Source: JBBDIP01 sp050260675 | Lineage (GTDB): Bacteria > Bacillota > Sulfobacillia > Fermentithermobacillales > Fermentithermobacillaceae | Assembly: GCA_050260675.1 (NCBI GenBank) | Contig: JBLNCN010000005.1 | Location: 186,001-250,000 of the forward strand | DNA length: 64,000 bases | Reading direction: 5' to 3' | Shown here: positions 1-8,584 of the stretch, piece after piece | Layout: every line of letters begins with the position of its first letter | How positions within the stretch are numbered: position 1 is the stretch's first letter | Program-made: the position numbers and the translations under genes | Notes under the pieces: generated by a model | What the model was told of the DNA's origin: nothing | What the model saw: the letters and a program-made list of their open reading frames with translations, nothing else | Databases searched by the model: none

Positions 1-2
1 CG

Positions 3-239
3 TTCATCTTCCCTTTGTTCGCCGGGCTTATTGCCCTGATTGTTTGGAAAAACGCTAGGCTTACCTTGGGAGTGAAGGCCCTCCTCGTACTCGGCGTGTG
101 TGCGGCGACAAGACCCGTAGACGGGGACTTCATTGCGGTGCTCTTGATAGTGGCCTTAGGGGCGTGCCGAGGGGATTTCGGAAAGCAGGCCCGGGCTCTT
201 TTCTGGCGGAGGCCTATCCTAGCGTCTTCTTCAAGATGA
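3..239 (+). CDS. C-terminal fragment of a membrane protein (partial at window edge)
   Basis: The reading frame is open from the left edge and stops at TGA 237-239, giving 79 residues of an incomplete protein. Two hydrophobic stretches are visible, one at the start (FIFPLFAGLIALIVW) and one around ALLVLGVCAA and AVLLIVALGAC. They suggest the last membrane segments of a transporter or exporter, followed by a short basic tail. It converges on the GNAT remnant and overlaps its 3' end by 26 bp. I do not recognise the family. It could be a chance open frame, so confidence is low. Confidence 0.35.
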   Translation, partial: FIFPLFAGLIALIVWKNARLTLGVKALLVLGVCAATRPVDGDFIAVLLIVALGACRGDFGKQARALFWRRPILASSSR

Positions 240-981
240 CCGGGCCCGGGACTGTTCGGAATCCCATCTCCTCATTGAGATGCAAGATGGGCGGGTTGTC
301 AGGATCGTTGTGGGTCCTCATTCTGGGCGCTCCGCCTCTGGCCGCCTCGATCGTTGACGCCACCTTAAGAGCTCGTGCGATGCCCTTGCGGCGGTACTCC
401 TTGAGTACGCCGGTGTAGGCTACGGCGGCGCTCTCTCCTTCGGTCTGAGGCATCCAAACCATCGTGAAGCCGACTACTTCGTCGCCATCGAGAGCCACGG
501 TAAAGAGCTTGTGAGCAGAGGTTTCCTTGTAGTCTCGTACCCACGAATCGTAACTCTGATCAGTTGACCCTTCCGAGCGATAAGGTACATCATATGAGGT
601 CTCGATCTCGACTCTGTACATGCCTGGGTAATACTGCTCTGCTGCCTCATCCATGAGAGTTCGGATATCGATTCCTATCGATCTCAAGTCTTCCAATGAG
701 CCGAAGAATCCTGTGTCGTCGAACTCAGCGGGATCCAGAATCGCCTCTGTGCGTTTCCTTTCGATCCTGTATCCCCGCCTCTGCGCCCATTCCAGAGACG
801 TAGGATCATGTCCTTTGCCCCGCGCAAAGATAGCTCTGGAGCTGTCTTGCGCTGCGCGGCGCTCGAGGCTGTCCAAGATGAAGGAACCGATACCTCTGCC
901 CCTGTTGGAGGGCGGCACGGCCACATGGACTTGTCGTGAGCCAGTTCCGCTGGGCTCCCTGAACAGAACGTCCGAGCGAGA
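214..981 (-). pseudogene. 5'-truncated GNAT acetyltransferase (tandem-domain type)
   Basis: The frame encodes two GNAT acetyl-CoA-binding motifs: RGRGIG near the start and YRRKGIAR in the second half, the pattern of tandem-GNAT N-acetyltransferases. Upstream of the first possible start (GTG 922-924) the frame still reads family-like sequence (FREPSGTGSRQVHVAVPPS) for about 20 codons. It then runs straight into the stop codon of the neighbouring FtsX gene at 982-984. The first beta strands of domain 1 and any promoter are therefore missing, and the gene was probably cut when the ABC module arrived. Translation from GTG would lack a complete first domain. The substrate is unknown. Confidence 0.7.
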
Positions 982-1385
982 CTACTCCACGCTTTTCAGC
1001 GACGTTACCATATCGATGCCGGCGAACCTTCGCCCCATCACATGATTCACAAACATGGTGAACAGAAGAACGAAAGCAAAGCCCATAGCAACGCTGAATG
1101 CGGGAATTCTCAATGCGATCTCCAGGTCCGGTGTTGTCGCTTGCTCAAGTATTGCGCGAAGCAGCAAAGAGCCAACAACGTAGCCGAAGGGCAAGCCGAA
1201 TATCGTAATCCAGATGTTCTCGCCCAAGACCAGCCGCTTCATCTCCTTTTCATAGAAGCCCAAGACTTTCAGCGTTGCCAGCTCACGCGTTCTTTCATAG
1301 TAGTTCATGCGCCCCAACACCATCATCACGGCAAAGGCAAGCAAGCCGGAAAACGCGATAAGAATGACTTGGAAGAACTGCAGCG

Positions 1386-1393
1386 TTTCCAGG
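1386..1393. repeat. 8-bp target-site duplication, left copy
   Basis: TTTCCAGG abuts the left end of the insertion sequence and is repeated exactly at 2793-2800. Eight bases is the usual duplication length for the IS256 family. Deleting one copy restores the permease frame. Confidence 0.9.
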
Positions 1394-1420
1394 GGTCAAG
1401 TCCTTTTCTTTCTGTAAAAA
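1394..1420 (+). repeat. IS256-type terminal inverted repeat, left
   Basis: 27 bp beginning GGTCAAGTCC and ending TTCTGTAAAAA. It matches the reverse complement of 2766-2792 at 20 positions. Confidence 0.85.
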
Positions 1421-1450
1421 CCCCTCAGACGACTGGTATGTAACACTGGC

Positions 1451-2677
1451 CTAACTCCCTGCGACGGCTGGTTCGGGAACGCCGGCGCCCTCTGCAACCG
1501 CCCGCCCCTGCTTCCACTCGATGTACGCCCTCATGTCGAAGTACTGCCGGTCAGTCGACCATGCCTCGTCCTTCTCCATCAGTAAAGCCCCAAGCAGACG
1601 TTCAGCCGATTCGGTGTTGGGGAAGATACGGATGACCCTCTCGCGCCTGCGCACCTCTTCGTTCAGCCTCTCAATGCCGTTGGTCGTCCGTAGGCGCTTG
1701 CGGTACTGCTCCGGCAGGTTCAATACCGCCACCGCGTCGTCAAACCCCTCTTCCAGGATGTTTACCGCCCTGGGCGCCCGGCTTCCGAAGTTGTCGATGA
1801 CCCTCCTCAGCATCTGCCTGGCGGTTTCCACGTCCGGCGCCTCCCAGATCACCCGGAGTTGGGAGTGGAGTTCGCCCTGCAACTGCTTTGGACTGGCATC
1901 GAGGATGTTGCGGGTGAAGTGGGTCTGACACCTCTGCCACATGACTCCCTGAAACTGAGTCTCCACAGCCTTCACCAGCCCGCCGTGGTGGTCCGAGGTC
2001 ACAAGGTCCACGCCCCAAAGCCCCCTTCCCTTGAGCCAGGAGAAGAAGTCACACCAGCTGGTGTAGGTCTCGCTGTCCCCGATCCAAAACCCCAGCACCT
2101 CGCGGTACCCCTTCATGTTCACCCCAATGGCGATGAGCGCGCTCTGTGGCCTAACCTGCCCATTCTTCCTCACCTTGAGCACTATCGCGTCCACCATCAC
2201 GAAGGGGTAAGCCTCTTTGAGCGGCCTTTCGTTCCACGCCTTCACCAGGGGCTCCAAACTCTTGCACAACTCCGAGACAGTCGACTTCGAGAACTCCGTC
2301 CCGCACAGTTCCTCGGTGACCTTGGCCACCTTCCTGGTCGAGACCCCGTTCACCACCATCTCCATCAGCGCCAGCATCAGGGCCTGCTCGCTCCTCTGGA
2401 ACCGGGCGAAGAGCTCGGGAGAGAACTTCCCGTCACGCACCTGGGGCACTGACAGCGTCAGGCGGCCAACTCGAGTGGTGAGAGTCCTGGGCTTGAACCC
2501 GTTCCGGTACCCCTGGCGCTCCTCGGTCCTCTCGAAAGGCTTTGCCTGCAGGGCCTCAGTCACCTCAGACTGAAGCAACTGGTCTAATACTTGCTCCACC
2601 AGCTTGGCCATGGCGCCGTCATCCTTAAACAGTCCGTGCACGAGTTCGTCTGAAAGGGTAATCTGGTACTGGGTCAC
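1451..2677 (-). CDS. IS256-family (mutator-type) DDE transposase
   Basis: 408 residues from GTG 2677, chosen because GGAGGAG lies 5 nt upstream; the open frame extends 12 codons further up. The protein has the mutator transposase layout: an N-terminal DNA-binding region with RQGYRNG and GRLTLSVPQVR, then the DDE core with Asp in MVDAIVLKVR (about residue 163), Asp in LVTSDHHGG (about 229) and Glu in TTNGIERLNEEVRRR (about 336). The CQTHFTRN motif typical of the family lies between the last two. Length and motifs are full, so it is probably active. It lies inside the element that splits the ABC permease gene. Confidence 0.95.
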   Translation of the reverse strand: MTQYQITLSDELVHGLFKDDGAMAKLVEQVLDQLLQSEVTEALQAKPFERTEERQGYRNGFKPRTLTTRVGRLTLSVPQVRDGKFSPELFARFQRSEQALMLALMEMVVNGVSTRKVAKVTEELCGTEFSKSTVSELCKSLEPLVKAWNERPLKEAYPFVMVDAIVLKVRKNGQVRPQSALIAIGVNMKGYREVLGFWIGDSETYTSWCDFFSWLKGRGLWGVDLVTSDHHGGLVKAVETQFQGVMWQRCQTHFTRNILDASPKQLQGELHSQLRVIWEAPDVETARQMLRRVIDNFGSRAPRAVNILEEGFDDAVAVLNLPEQYRKRLRTTNGIERLNEEVRRRERVIRIFPNTESAERLLGALLMEKDEAWSTDRQYFDMRAYIEWKQGRAVAEGAGVPEPAVAGS

Positions 2678-2765
2678 CGCTGCTCCTCCTCCGACTAGTG
2701 ATCTCTCAATCAACCAGTCTACCAGAGGGGCCGGTGGCCCGAACCATCGGATCCGTTAGGATCCC

Positions 2766-2792
2766 TTTTTACAGAAGTATAAGGACACTACT
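2766..2792 (-). repeat. IS256-type terminal inverted repeat, right
   Basis: On the minus strand it begins AGTAGTGTCC and ends TTCTGTAAAAA. It is the partner of 1394-1420. Confidence 0.85.
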
Positions 2793-2800
2793 TTTCCAGG
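2793..2800. repeat. 8-bp target-site duplication, right copy
   Basis: TTTCCAGG, identical to 1386-1393, directly next to the right inverted repeat. Confidence 0.9.
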
Positions 2801-4706
2801 ACGACCAGCATGTTGTTCCGCATCTCTTCCTTTGTTTCAACCAGCGAAATCCTTGAGTCAGTCTTCAATCTGTCCAGGTCAAGCCCTGCTCCTTTTATCA
2901 ATAGCGTCCTTACAAGGAACGGCAAGGCGGACACCTTTGAGAACGCGGTCTTGCTCATGTAGACCTCGTTGCCAACGGGGAAATCCACGATATTCATGAC
3001 CTCAAGCGGAATGATGGTTCCGTCAAGGCGTTCCGCTGTGAGTTTGTCGCCGATACCTACAGAAAGGGCCTCGGCCATCCTCGGAGTGATCAGTGCTCCG
3101 TTCTCCGGCAAGGAGATCCCATGGCCGTTCATGTCCTTGAAACTCAGGCTTTCTTGCCCTTCATCCATAACGACAAGATAGGGATTCTGCATGCTGCCGT
3201 TTTCTCCATGTAGATAGACGCCGAACGCCATTGTCGCGTCAATGTTCTCCGCGCTGCGCAAGGCATCATAGACGTCGGAAAGATGCTCCGCAGCCATGGG
3301 AGAGCGGAGCTTAATCTCCACGTCATATTGGACCGTCTCCCCAAATGCCTTATCAAGCATCCCGTTGATCGAGTTCATCAACCCAAATCCGCACAGGATT
3401 AGAGCGGTGGAACCGATAATGCCGACAAGTCCCATCAGCATCCGCGCCTTATTGCGAAACAGGTTTCTAGTGACGATCTTTCCGCTGAAACTAAGCCTGC
3501 GCCAAAACGGGGCAATACGCTCCAACATAATGCGATGCCCTTGGGCCGGGGGCTTTGGCCGCATCAATTCAGATGGCATCGATTTGAGCGATTTGCGACA
3601 GGAGAGCACCGTAGCGCCGCAGGTTACGGCCGCCACGCAAAGCGTAGCCAGCGCCAGATGGGGTGAAAACGCCCTTACTCCGGTTGCATCCACGGTGTAA
3701 TAGGTGATTCCGACGTTATACAGCGATTGAGCAATCAAATACCGCGAAAGGAGCCATCCTAACACCATGCTTGGGACGGTAATCAGAACTCCAAGGAGCG
3801 TATACCGTCCTGTGATTTCCTTCTTGGAGAAGCCCAACGACAGAAGCGTTCCTAGATGCTGGCGCTGGTTCTCCATCACGCGAGAAACGGTAATCCACGT
3901 CACAAGGGCAGCCGTCAGGAAAAAGGCGATCGAGAACATGAGACCGATTTGCTTTATGCCGGTCATAGCGTCCGCGACTTTCCTGTAGCTCGTTTGATGC
4001 TCGCGGCTGAGGATGTTGGCGCCCGGGATTGTCTCGCGTACAGCTTTCGTGATCTCTTCGTGCGTGGGACCGGTTTCTTTGTCAACCGTGATAATGACCT
4101 CATTGAAGGCAACGTCCGGCAAAGAGGATGCGTTCGTATAGGCAAAACCGTATTTCTGGTAGTCGGGAATGGTCAAACCCTCTAGAGCGTAATAGACATA
4201 TTCCACATTGCGAACGATCCCCTTAACCAACCACTGCCTTAGTCCGCCGATGTCGGCTGTGGTGATCCTGTCGCCAACGGATATCCCGTGCGCGCCAGCA
4301 AAGCGGCTGTCGAGAAGAAGGGCGTCTGTTTCGTTCCCGTCTAGCGGGCTTCCGCCCAGCAGTTCCGGTACATTGATTGTTGCCGGTTCATCCACAGCAT
4401 GAATGTGCAGTACCGCGCCGGACGAGCCAGGTAGGGCGACATCAGCTACTTTTCGACGCTGCGCATCTTGGATACTGTCTAGAGACCGTACGCCTCTTAG
4501 GTCGGATTCGGAGACCTCCGCCCTGTAAACCCAGTAATCGGCAAGGTTGGCCCGCTCATAATAGCTGGAGACTACGTTTTCAATGGTGCTGACGTACAGG
4601 TTGATTCCGCTGAACAGGCCGATCCCAAGGGAGCAGATGCACACGATGGCGAGGAATGCCCAGATGCTTTCCCGGATATCCCGAAGGACCTTTCTTTGCA
4701 GTATGG

Positions 4707-5408
4707 TTACCATTTGATTTCCTCCAGATCCGCGAGGGGTTCCTGTGTAATCTCACGGATGACTCGGCCGTTCTTCATCTCGATCAGGCGGTCGGCAATC
4801 GGGGTCAACAGGGAATTGTGCGTGACGATAACCACCGTCTTCCCCATCTTGCGACTAATGTCGGACAACACTCCGAGAACGGTTCTGCCGGTTTCAGTAT
4901 CCAGCGCACCCGTTGGTTCATCGCAGAGAAGCAAGTCCGGGTTTTTGCAGATTGCTCTGGCAATGGCGACGCGCTGCTGCTCGCCCCCGGAAAGCTGCGC
5001 CGGGAAGTTGTGCATTCTGTTCTTCAGGCCTACGATTCGCAGGGCTTCCTCCGGCTCCAGGGGCGATTTGCACACCTGCTTTGCAAGCTCGACGTTTTCT
5101 GCCGCAGTCAGGTTTGGAATGAGATTGTAGAACTGAAAGACAAAGCCGACTTTGTGGCGCCGGTAGTTGGTGAGCTCCAAATCGTTCATAACGGTGATCT
5201 CTTTGCCCGCGGAGAAGATTCTTCCGGATGTGGCGGTGTCCATACCACCCAGCAGGTTGAGTATGGTTGTCTTGCCTGCGCCGGAATGCCCGAGGAGAAT
5301 GCAGAACTCACCATTCATGATCTGAAACGACACACCGTCTACCGCCCGAATGACTATCTCCCCCATCCGGTATTCCTTCCTTACGTTTTCAAAGCAGATG
5401 TCCACCAT
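4707..5408 (-). CDS. ABC transporter ATP-binding protein (LolD/MacB type)
   Basis: 233 residues with all ABC ATPase motifs: Walker A GHSGAGKTT (40-48), Q-loop Gln 92, signature LSGGEQQR (139-146), Walker B LLLCDEPTGALD (about 159-170) and H-loop His 197. The EPTGALD ending and Gln-rich signature are typical of the MacB/LolD/FtsE group that pairs with FtsX-type permeases. Start ATG has AAGGGG 7 nt upstream. The stop overlaps the permease start. The partner permease is broken by the insertion sequence, so this ATPase probably has no complete local partner. The cargo is unknown; peptides, antibiotics or lipoproteins are usual for the group. Confidence 0.93.
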   Translation of the reverse strand: MVDICFENVRKEYRMGEIVIRAVDGVSFQIMNGEFCILLGHSGAGKTTILNLLGGMDTATSGRIFSAGKEITVMNDLELTNYRRHKVGFVFQFYNLIPNLTAAENVELAKQVCKSPLEPEEALRIVGLKNRMHNFPAQLSGGEQQRVAIARAICKNPDLLLCDEPTGALDTETGRTVLGVLSDISRKMGKTVVIVTHNSLLTPIADRLIEMKNGRVIREITQEPLADLEEIKW

Positions 5409-5430
5409 ATCGATGCCCCTTTTCGAGATA

Positions 5431-5456
5431 TGAACGACACAGACGTCTATCGTTCA
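5431..5456. promoter_or_regulatory. Candidate TetR operator (inverted repeat)
   Basis: TGAACGA and TCGTTCA form a perfect 7-bp inverted repeat with a 12-bp centre that itself contains the palindrome GACGTC. It lies 2 bp downstream of the -10 box of the ABC promoter, where a bound repressor would cover the transcription start. This is the expected place for the operator of the divergent TetR gene. That TetR binds here is inference. Confidence 0.6.
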
Positions 5457-5457
5457 T

Positions 5458-5486
5458 GTAGTATCATTCCGCAGTTGACTTGTCAA
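5458..5486 (-). promoter_or_regulatory. Sigma-A promoter for the ABC operon
   Basis: On the minus strand TTGACA (5486-5481) is followed after 17 bp by TACTAC (5463-5458), about 50 bp before the ATPase start. The -35 box is a perfect consensus and overlaps the -35 box of the divergent tetR promoter. Confidence 0.6.
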
Positions 5487-5503
5487 GCGTCCCATGATAG
5501 GTT
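5475..5503 (+). promoter_or_regulatory. Candidate promoter for tetR
   Basis: TTGACT (5475-5480), 17-bp spacer, TAGGTT (5498-5503), 45 bp upstream of the TetR start. The -10 is weak. The -35 box forms half of the palindrome TTGACTTGTCAA shared with the opposite promoter. Confidence 0.4.
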
Positions 5504-5548
5504 GTTTACGCGTACGGTTTACATAGTTCATATTTCGAGGTGACTTGT

Positions 5549-6157
5549 GTGGACGGATTTGAGAGGAGAAGAAATGAGAAGAAGAAAGCCATCATGCAGA
5601 CGGCTTTGGAGCTCTTTGATCAACATGGATTTGACAAGGTAACAATAACGGAGATTGCGGATAAGGCCCACGTCTCCAAGGTGTCCATCTACAACTTCTT
5701 TGAGAGCAAGGATAATCTTCGGCGTGTCATTATCAAGAACATGCTGGATGAAAGCATAGAGAAAATCAGGGCGCTGATCGAGAGACCGGGTAACTTCATG
5801 GATAAGATTGAGGAGTATATCCAAATACGGACCTGGTATTTCAACAAGTATGGCTTGCAGTTCTTCCTTCAGGCTGTTGAAACCGATCCGGTGATTCGGC
5901 AATACGTCGATGATTACAACGCTGCCAACAAACGGCTCCTAATGGCCTCAATAGACGAAGGTAAGCGTTCCGGCGTGTTTTCATCCGAAGTATCAGACAC
6001 AGCAATCGAAATGTACATCGATATGATTCAGACGTATCTGCTGCATAACAAGGACATCCGCGAGAAGATTGAACACAATCCGGGGCTTGTGAGGGAGATA
6101 AACATGTTGTTCCTAGACGGGCTGATCAGAGGAAAAGGGCAAGGGCACAACCTTTGA
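5549..6157 (+). CDS. TetR/AcrR-family transcriptional regulator
   Basis: 202 residues from GTG 5549, chosen because GAGG lies 8 nt upstream; GTG 5540 is the other option. The N-terminal helix-turn-helix reads ALELFDQHGFDKVTITEIADKAHVSKVSIYNFFESKDNL (residues about 20-58), the standard TetR pattern. The C-terminal ligand domain is not assignable. It is divergent from the ABC operon across 140 bp holding back-to-back promoters and an inverted repeat, so it most likely represses that operon and responds to a compound it exports. Base composition here is more AT-rich than the core genes, in keeping with acquisition. Confidence 0.9.
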   Translation: MDGFERRRNEKKKAIMQTALELFDQHGFDKVTITEIADKAHVSKVSIYNFFESKDNLRRVIIKNMLDESIEKIRALIERPGNFMDKIEEYIQIRTWYFNKYGLQFFLQAVETDPVIRQYVDDYNAANKRLLMASIDEGKRSGVFSSEVSDTAIEMYIDMIQTYLLHNKDIREKIEHNPGLVREINMLFLDGLIRGKGQGHNL

Positions 6158-6504
6158 GAGGCGAATGCGACACCGTGGCTAAGCGGTGTACTCATAGTAT
6201 CGTACTTCCTTCATACGTAACCCCCAGGTAGTCTAGTATCGAGACAGTGTGGGGGCCGTCCTCACCACAGGCGACCTCTGTCCCGTATTGAAGACTGGAA
6301 ATCCACTCGCTGTCCACGCCGCTCCTCCATGATCATGCCATGCGGTCGAAGCAGATACGGCAGGATGAGTAGTGGAGACAAAAGCGCGAGGGCAATAGAA
6401 AAGGCGGCTAGGGCTTACGCCGGGGTCGCGTAGTCGCGGCCAACTGCTAGTCGCCACTACAAGTATACCAAATCACTGCTTCAGATCGCTTCACCATAGA
6501 TAAC
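6158..6504. other. Intergenic stretch, no recognised gene
   Basis: 347 bp between the tetR stop and the end of the DUF3800 gene. A 6-bp stem ACACCG/CGGTGT (6170-6189) just after tetR has no T-run and is a poor terminator candidate. A minus-strand open frame at 6233-6457 has no ribosome binding site or family resemblance. I see nothing else. Confidence 0.5.
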
Positions 6505-7269
6505 CTAGTAAGGAAATGTCTTGCGGAACCATGTCCTCGCCCTCATTCGAGTACCGATGCCATCCATGTCATCCTTCCTCACATCAAGGCGCTGAAGTGC
6601 GAACAGACCCACGTCGAAGAGCTGCATATGAAGTGAATCGCTGGAATCCATGAAGTGCACTGTGTCTATTACGCTGGATATGTCAACAGGGTTCCCAAAG
6701 GGCGGTCCGGAGTGGCGGTACGTTGCCAGAGCATCCCTAACAAGAGTTTTGAGGCACGCCTGACAGTCATCAGCTACTATGAAGCCGAGGCTGTTCTCGT
6801 GGTTGAGGTACTTCGCGATGCCCTCAAGACACATCCAGAAGGAAATGTGATGTGGATGCATTGGGCTCGTGTACTTCTGCAGCTTCGCTTTATCGCAGCG
6901 TCCGATCACCGTCTTCAGGTCGTATGCTTCCATAATGCCTACGCAATCAGAAAACACCTTTAGCCGGTCTGTCCTAGACATCTCGCTCCAAAGGCCTTGC
7001 CCATGGAAGATCTCTCTGCCGTGCAGTTCCGCTGTGGTTGTCCCAAAGAGAGAGGTAACGAGTGATCTCACATCAGAACGAACCTGACTCCAATGTGTCT
7101 CCGGGATGAGCAGAGCGCCCACGTAGTGGAATGGCTGCGTGAGATCAAGGTTGGAACCAGTATTCCCCGCTTCGTCCATGTAGGCACAGATCAGTTCAAC
7201 GAGCCCCCTCTGCCTATTCCCCTGCGGGCTTAGTCTTGCGTCCCAGTTCCTTCCCATGGACATCGACAA
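6505..7269 (-). CDS. DUF3800 domain protein
   Basis: Up to 254 residues. The DUF3800 hallmark is CAYMDEAGNTG near residues 27-37 (family pattern YxDEsG), followed by HYVGALLIP and a later acidic FIVADD segment. DUF3800 proteins are predicted RNase H-like nucleases often found in accessory or defence-rich regions; the activity is not shown by the sequence. The start is uncertain: the ATG cluster at 7269-7257 has no clear ribosome binding site, and translation may instead begin just before VELICAYMDEAG. The 5' part overlaps the small upstream ORF by up to 56 nt, suggesting coupled translation. Confidence 0.75.
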   Translation of the reverse strand: MSMSMGRNWDARLSPQGNRQRGLVELICAYMDEAGNTGSNLDLTQPFHYVGALLIPETHWSQVRSDVRSLVTSLFGTTTAELHGREIFHGQGLWSEMSRTDRLKVFSDCVGIMEAYDLKTVIGRCDKAKLQKYTSPMHPHHISFWMCLEGIAKYLNHENSLGFIVADDCQACLKTLVRDALATYRHSGPPFGNPVDISSVIDTVHFMDSSDSLHMQLFDVGLFALQRLDVRKDDMDGIGTRMRARTWFRKTFPY

Positions 7270-7417
7270 GACGCTCTACGACCCAACAAGCGGAACCAAT
7301 CGTCGTACGCTTCTCCTTGGAGTCCACATAGGTCTCCTCAAGAGCACGTGCTTTGTGGAAGTCGGTCTTGCCCGAGCTGCTCAAGAAGACCTGGCCCTTG
7401 TGTTTTTTGCTTTTCAT
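7214..7417 (-). CDS. Small hypothetical protein upstream of the DUF3800 gene
   Basis: 67 residues from ATG 7417, preceded by AAAGGAGC at 8-nt spacing, a strong ribosome binding site. The protein is basic and hydrophilic (MKSKKHKGQVFLSSSGKTDF at the start) with no signal or membrane segment. It overlaps the DUF3800 gene start and shares a promoter candidate at 7449-7477, so the two probably form a pair. I do not recognise it. Confidence 0.55.
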   Translation of the reverse strand: MKSKKHKGQVFLSSSGKTDFHKARALEETYVDSKEKRTTIGSACWVVERLVDVHGKELGRKTKPAGE

Positions 7418-7448
7418 CTGAGCACGCTCCTTTGCTATCCCATGTTCG

Positions 7449-7477
7449 ATGTTAGGCGAATGGTTCCTTCCATTCAA
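7449..7477 (-). promoter_or_regulatory. Candidate sigma-A promoter for the small ORF / DUF3800 pair
   Basis: Minus strand TTGAAT (7477-7472), 17-bp spacer, TAACAT (7454-7449), 32 bp upstream of the small ORF start. Confidence 0.45.
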
Positions 7478-7616
7478 TCAACTAGCGCACCCACATCTTA
7501 TGCAGCAACCCGGCAACTCACACTGAGACCCGTACCAGAGGTTATGACATCGGGCGAGGCTCCGCACCAGAGGCATCGATCGCGCTGCAGCGAGTCAAAC
7601 GGCAGGCTTTTCAGCC

Positions 7617-7648
7617 AAACAAAACGACGCCTCGAACCCCGAGACGCC
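7617..7648 (-). terminator. Candidate terminator after the methyltransferase gene
   Basis: On the minus strand GGCGTCTCG pairs with CGAGGCGTC (7 of 9 Watson-Crick, the rest mostly wobble), followed by GTTTTGTTT. It lies about 75 bp past the methyltransferase stop. Confidence 0.5.
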
Positions 7649-7659
7649 GTGTTATGTCA

Positions 7660-7674
7660 TTTTGGTGTCGGGAG
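7660..7674. repeat. 15-bp copy of the tRNA-Leu 3' end (att-like), distal
   Basis: TTTTGGTGTCGGGAG is identical to 8839-8853, the last 12 bases of tRNA-Leu(GAG) including CCA plus three flanking bases. Here the copy sits within a perfect 7-bp hairpin GTGTCGG-GAGA-CCGACAC (7665-7682). Confidence 0.6.
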
Positions 7675-7720
7675 ACCGACACGCACACTATGCGACGGGC
7701 CTACTCATGTAGAGATCGTC

Positions 7721-8584
7721 TCATTGAACAGCATTGCTCACCCTTGCTGACGCTATGGCAGCACCCTTGGCAATCATCCGCTCTGCATTTGGGCCATTCA
7801 TGTACAATCGCTCCAACTCCTCAGCATCGGCGTTGCGCACGTCGCGGAACCCGCGGCTCGTAAGGAATGACCCGATCTGGCCTTCATCAATGCCAAAGAT
7901 GATGCTTTCACTGATTGTCCGGGTAATTCGCTTCGTGGAGCTCATCCTCATGTCCCTGAGGGTTTCATTGTAGAAGTAGTCAAAGATCACTGCGCTCCCC
8001 GGCCCGGACCGTGTCGCGATGAAGGATAGCGTGCTGTCAATACCTTCTGCAGTCAGGTACATCGTGACTCCCTGCCAGATGAATAGGGTCTTTTCTCGCT
8101 CATCGTAGCCATTGGCAAGAAGGCATTCGGCAAGACTCTCAGTGTCCAGATCAACCGGGATAAAGACAACGTTGCCTGGGAGGGGATCGACTACCTTCTT
8201 TAACCGCTTCAACTTGGTGGATTGGGTGGCAGGGTGATCGACCTCGAACACGCGCACCTTCTCAATCCCAGATGTGCGATATGCTCTTGTATCGAAACCC
8301 GCACCAAGAATGACCACCTGCTCGAGCCCCTCGGCCAGGCAGGCCTTGAGGAAGTCGTCAATGTACCGCTCCCGGGCGACGATGAACTCCGCGGCACCCG
8401 GTGTACTGATTCGATCATATAGCCCCGAGTCAATTACCAGCTTGGCCAAGAAGACCGAAACGGGGTTAACCAGCGAGCTAGCAATGGGATCGAAGCAGAT
8501 CCGCCTGTCCGACGGCCGTGACCACTCAATGGCACGTATCAATGCCATGCCTTCCGCTGTGGTACTGGACCTCTTCTTCTCCAA
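7721..8584 (-). CDS. Class I SAM-dependent methyltransferase, leucine carboxyl methyltransferase (PPM1/TIGR00027) family
   Basis: 287 residues from TTG 8584, chosen because GGAGG is 8 nt upstream; TTG 8590 is an alternative. The SAM-binding motif VVILGAGFDTRAYR near residue 90 and the following FEVDHPATQ segment are diagnostic of the family, which O-methylates secondary metabolites or carboxylates. FIWQGVTMYLT matches the usual motif after the Rossmann core. It stands alone, without other biosynthetic genes, between a tRNA-Leu and a 15-bp repeat of that tRNA's 3' end, so it may be cargo of a small integrated segment. The substrate is unknown. Confidence 0.88.
   Translation of the reverse strand: MEKKRSSTTAEGMALIRAIEWSRPSDRRICFDPIASSLVNPVSVFLAKLVIDSGLYDRISTPGAAEFIVARERYIDDFLKACLAEGLEQVVILGAGFDTRAYRTSGIEKVRVFEVDHPATQSTKLKRLKKVVDPLPGNVVFIPVDLDTESLAECLLANGYDEREKTLFIWQGVTMYLTAEGIDSTLSFIATRSGPGSAVIFDYFYNETLRDMRMSSTKRITRTISESIIFGIDEGQIGSFLTSRGFRDVRNADAEELERLYMNGPNAERMIAKGAAIASARVSNAVQ

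Larger units (their letters stand above)
1394..2792. mobile_element. Complete IS256-family insertion sequence
   Basis: The element is 1399 bp, bounded by 27-bp imperfect terminal inverted repeats (20 of 27 identical, sharing the core TTCTGTAAAAA) and by an 8-bp direct duplication of host DNA. It carries a single intact transposase gene on the minus strand, the same direction as the interrupted permease. Intact ends, an intact transposase and perfect target duplications point to a recent insertion. No passenger gene is present. Confidence 0.93.
982..4713 (-). pseudogene. FtsX-family ABC transporter permease, interrupted by IS256-type element
   Basis: The first part (4713-2793) encodes a MacB/FtsX-like permease with an N-terminal membrane segment, a large extracellular domain, membrane segments near residues 255-400, and a second FtsX module. 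After removal of the insertion sequence and one copy of its 8-bp target duplication, the frame continues exactly into 1385-982 (VVLE-TLQFFQVILIAFSGLLAF and on), restoring about 774 residues. The downstream piece supplies the last FtsX membrane segments. As it stands the 5' part ends in K-stop inside the element, so the permease lacks its final membrane domain. The start ATG overlaps the ATPase stop (ATGGTAA), showing an operon with the ATPase. Confidence 0.9.

Noticed and set aside
6233..6457. Minus-strand 74-residue frame between tetR and the DUF3800 gene
   Set aside because: No ribosome binding site, odd composition and no recognisable domain.
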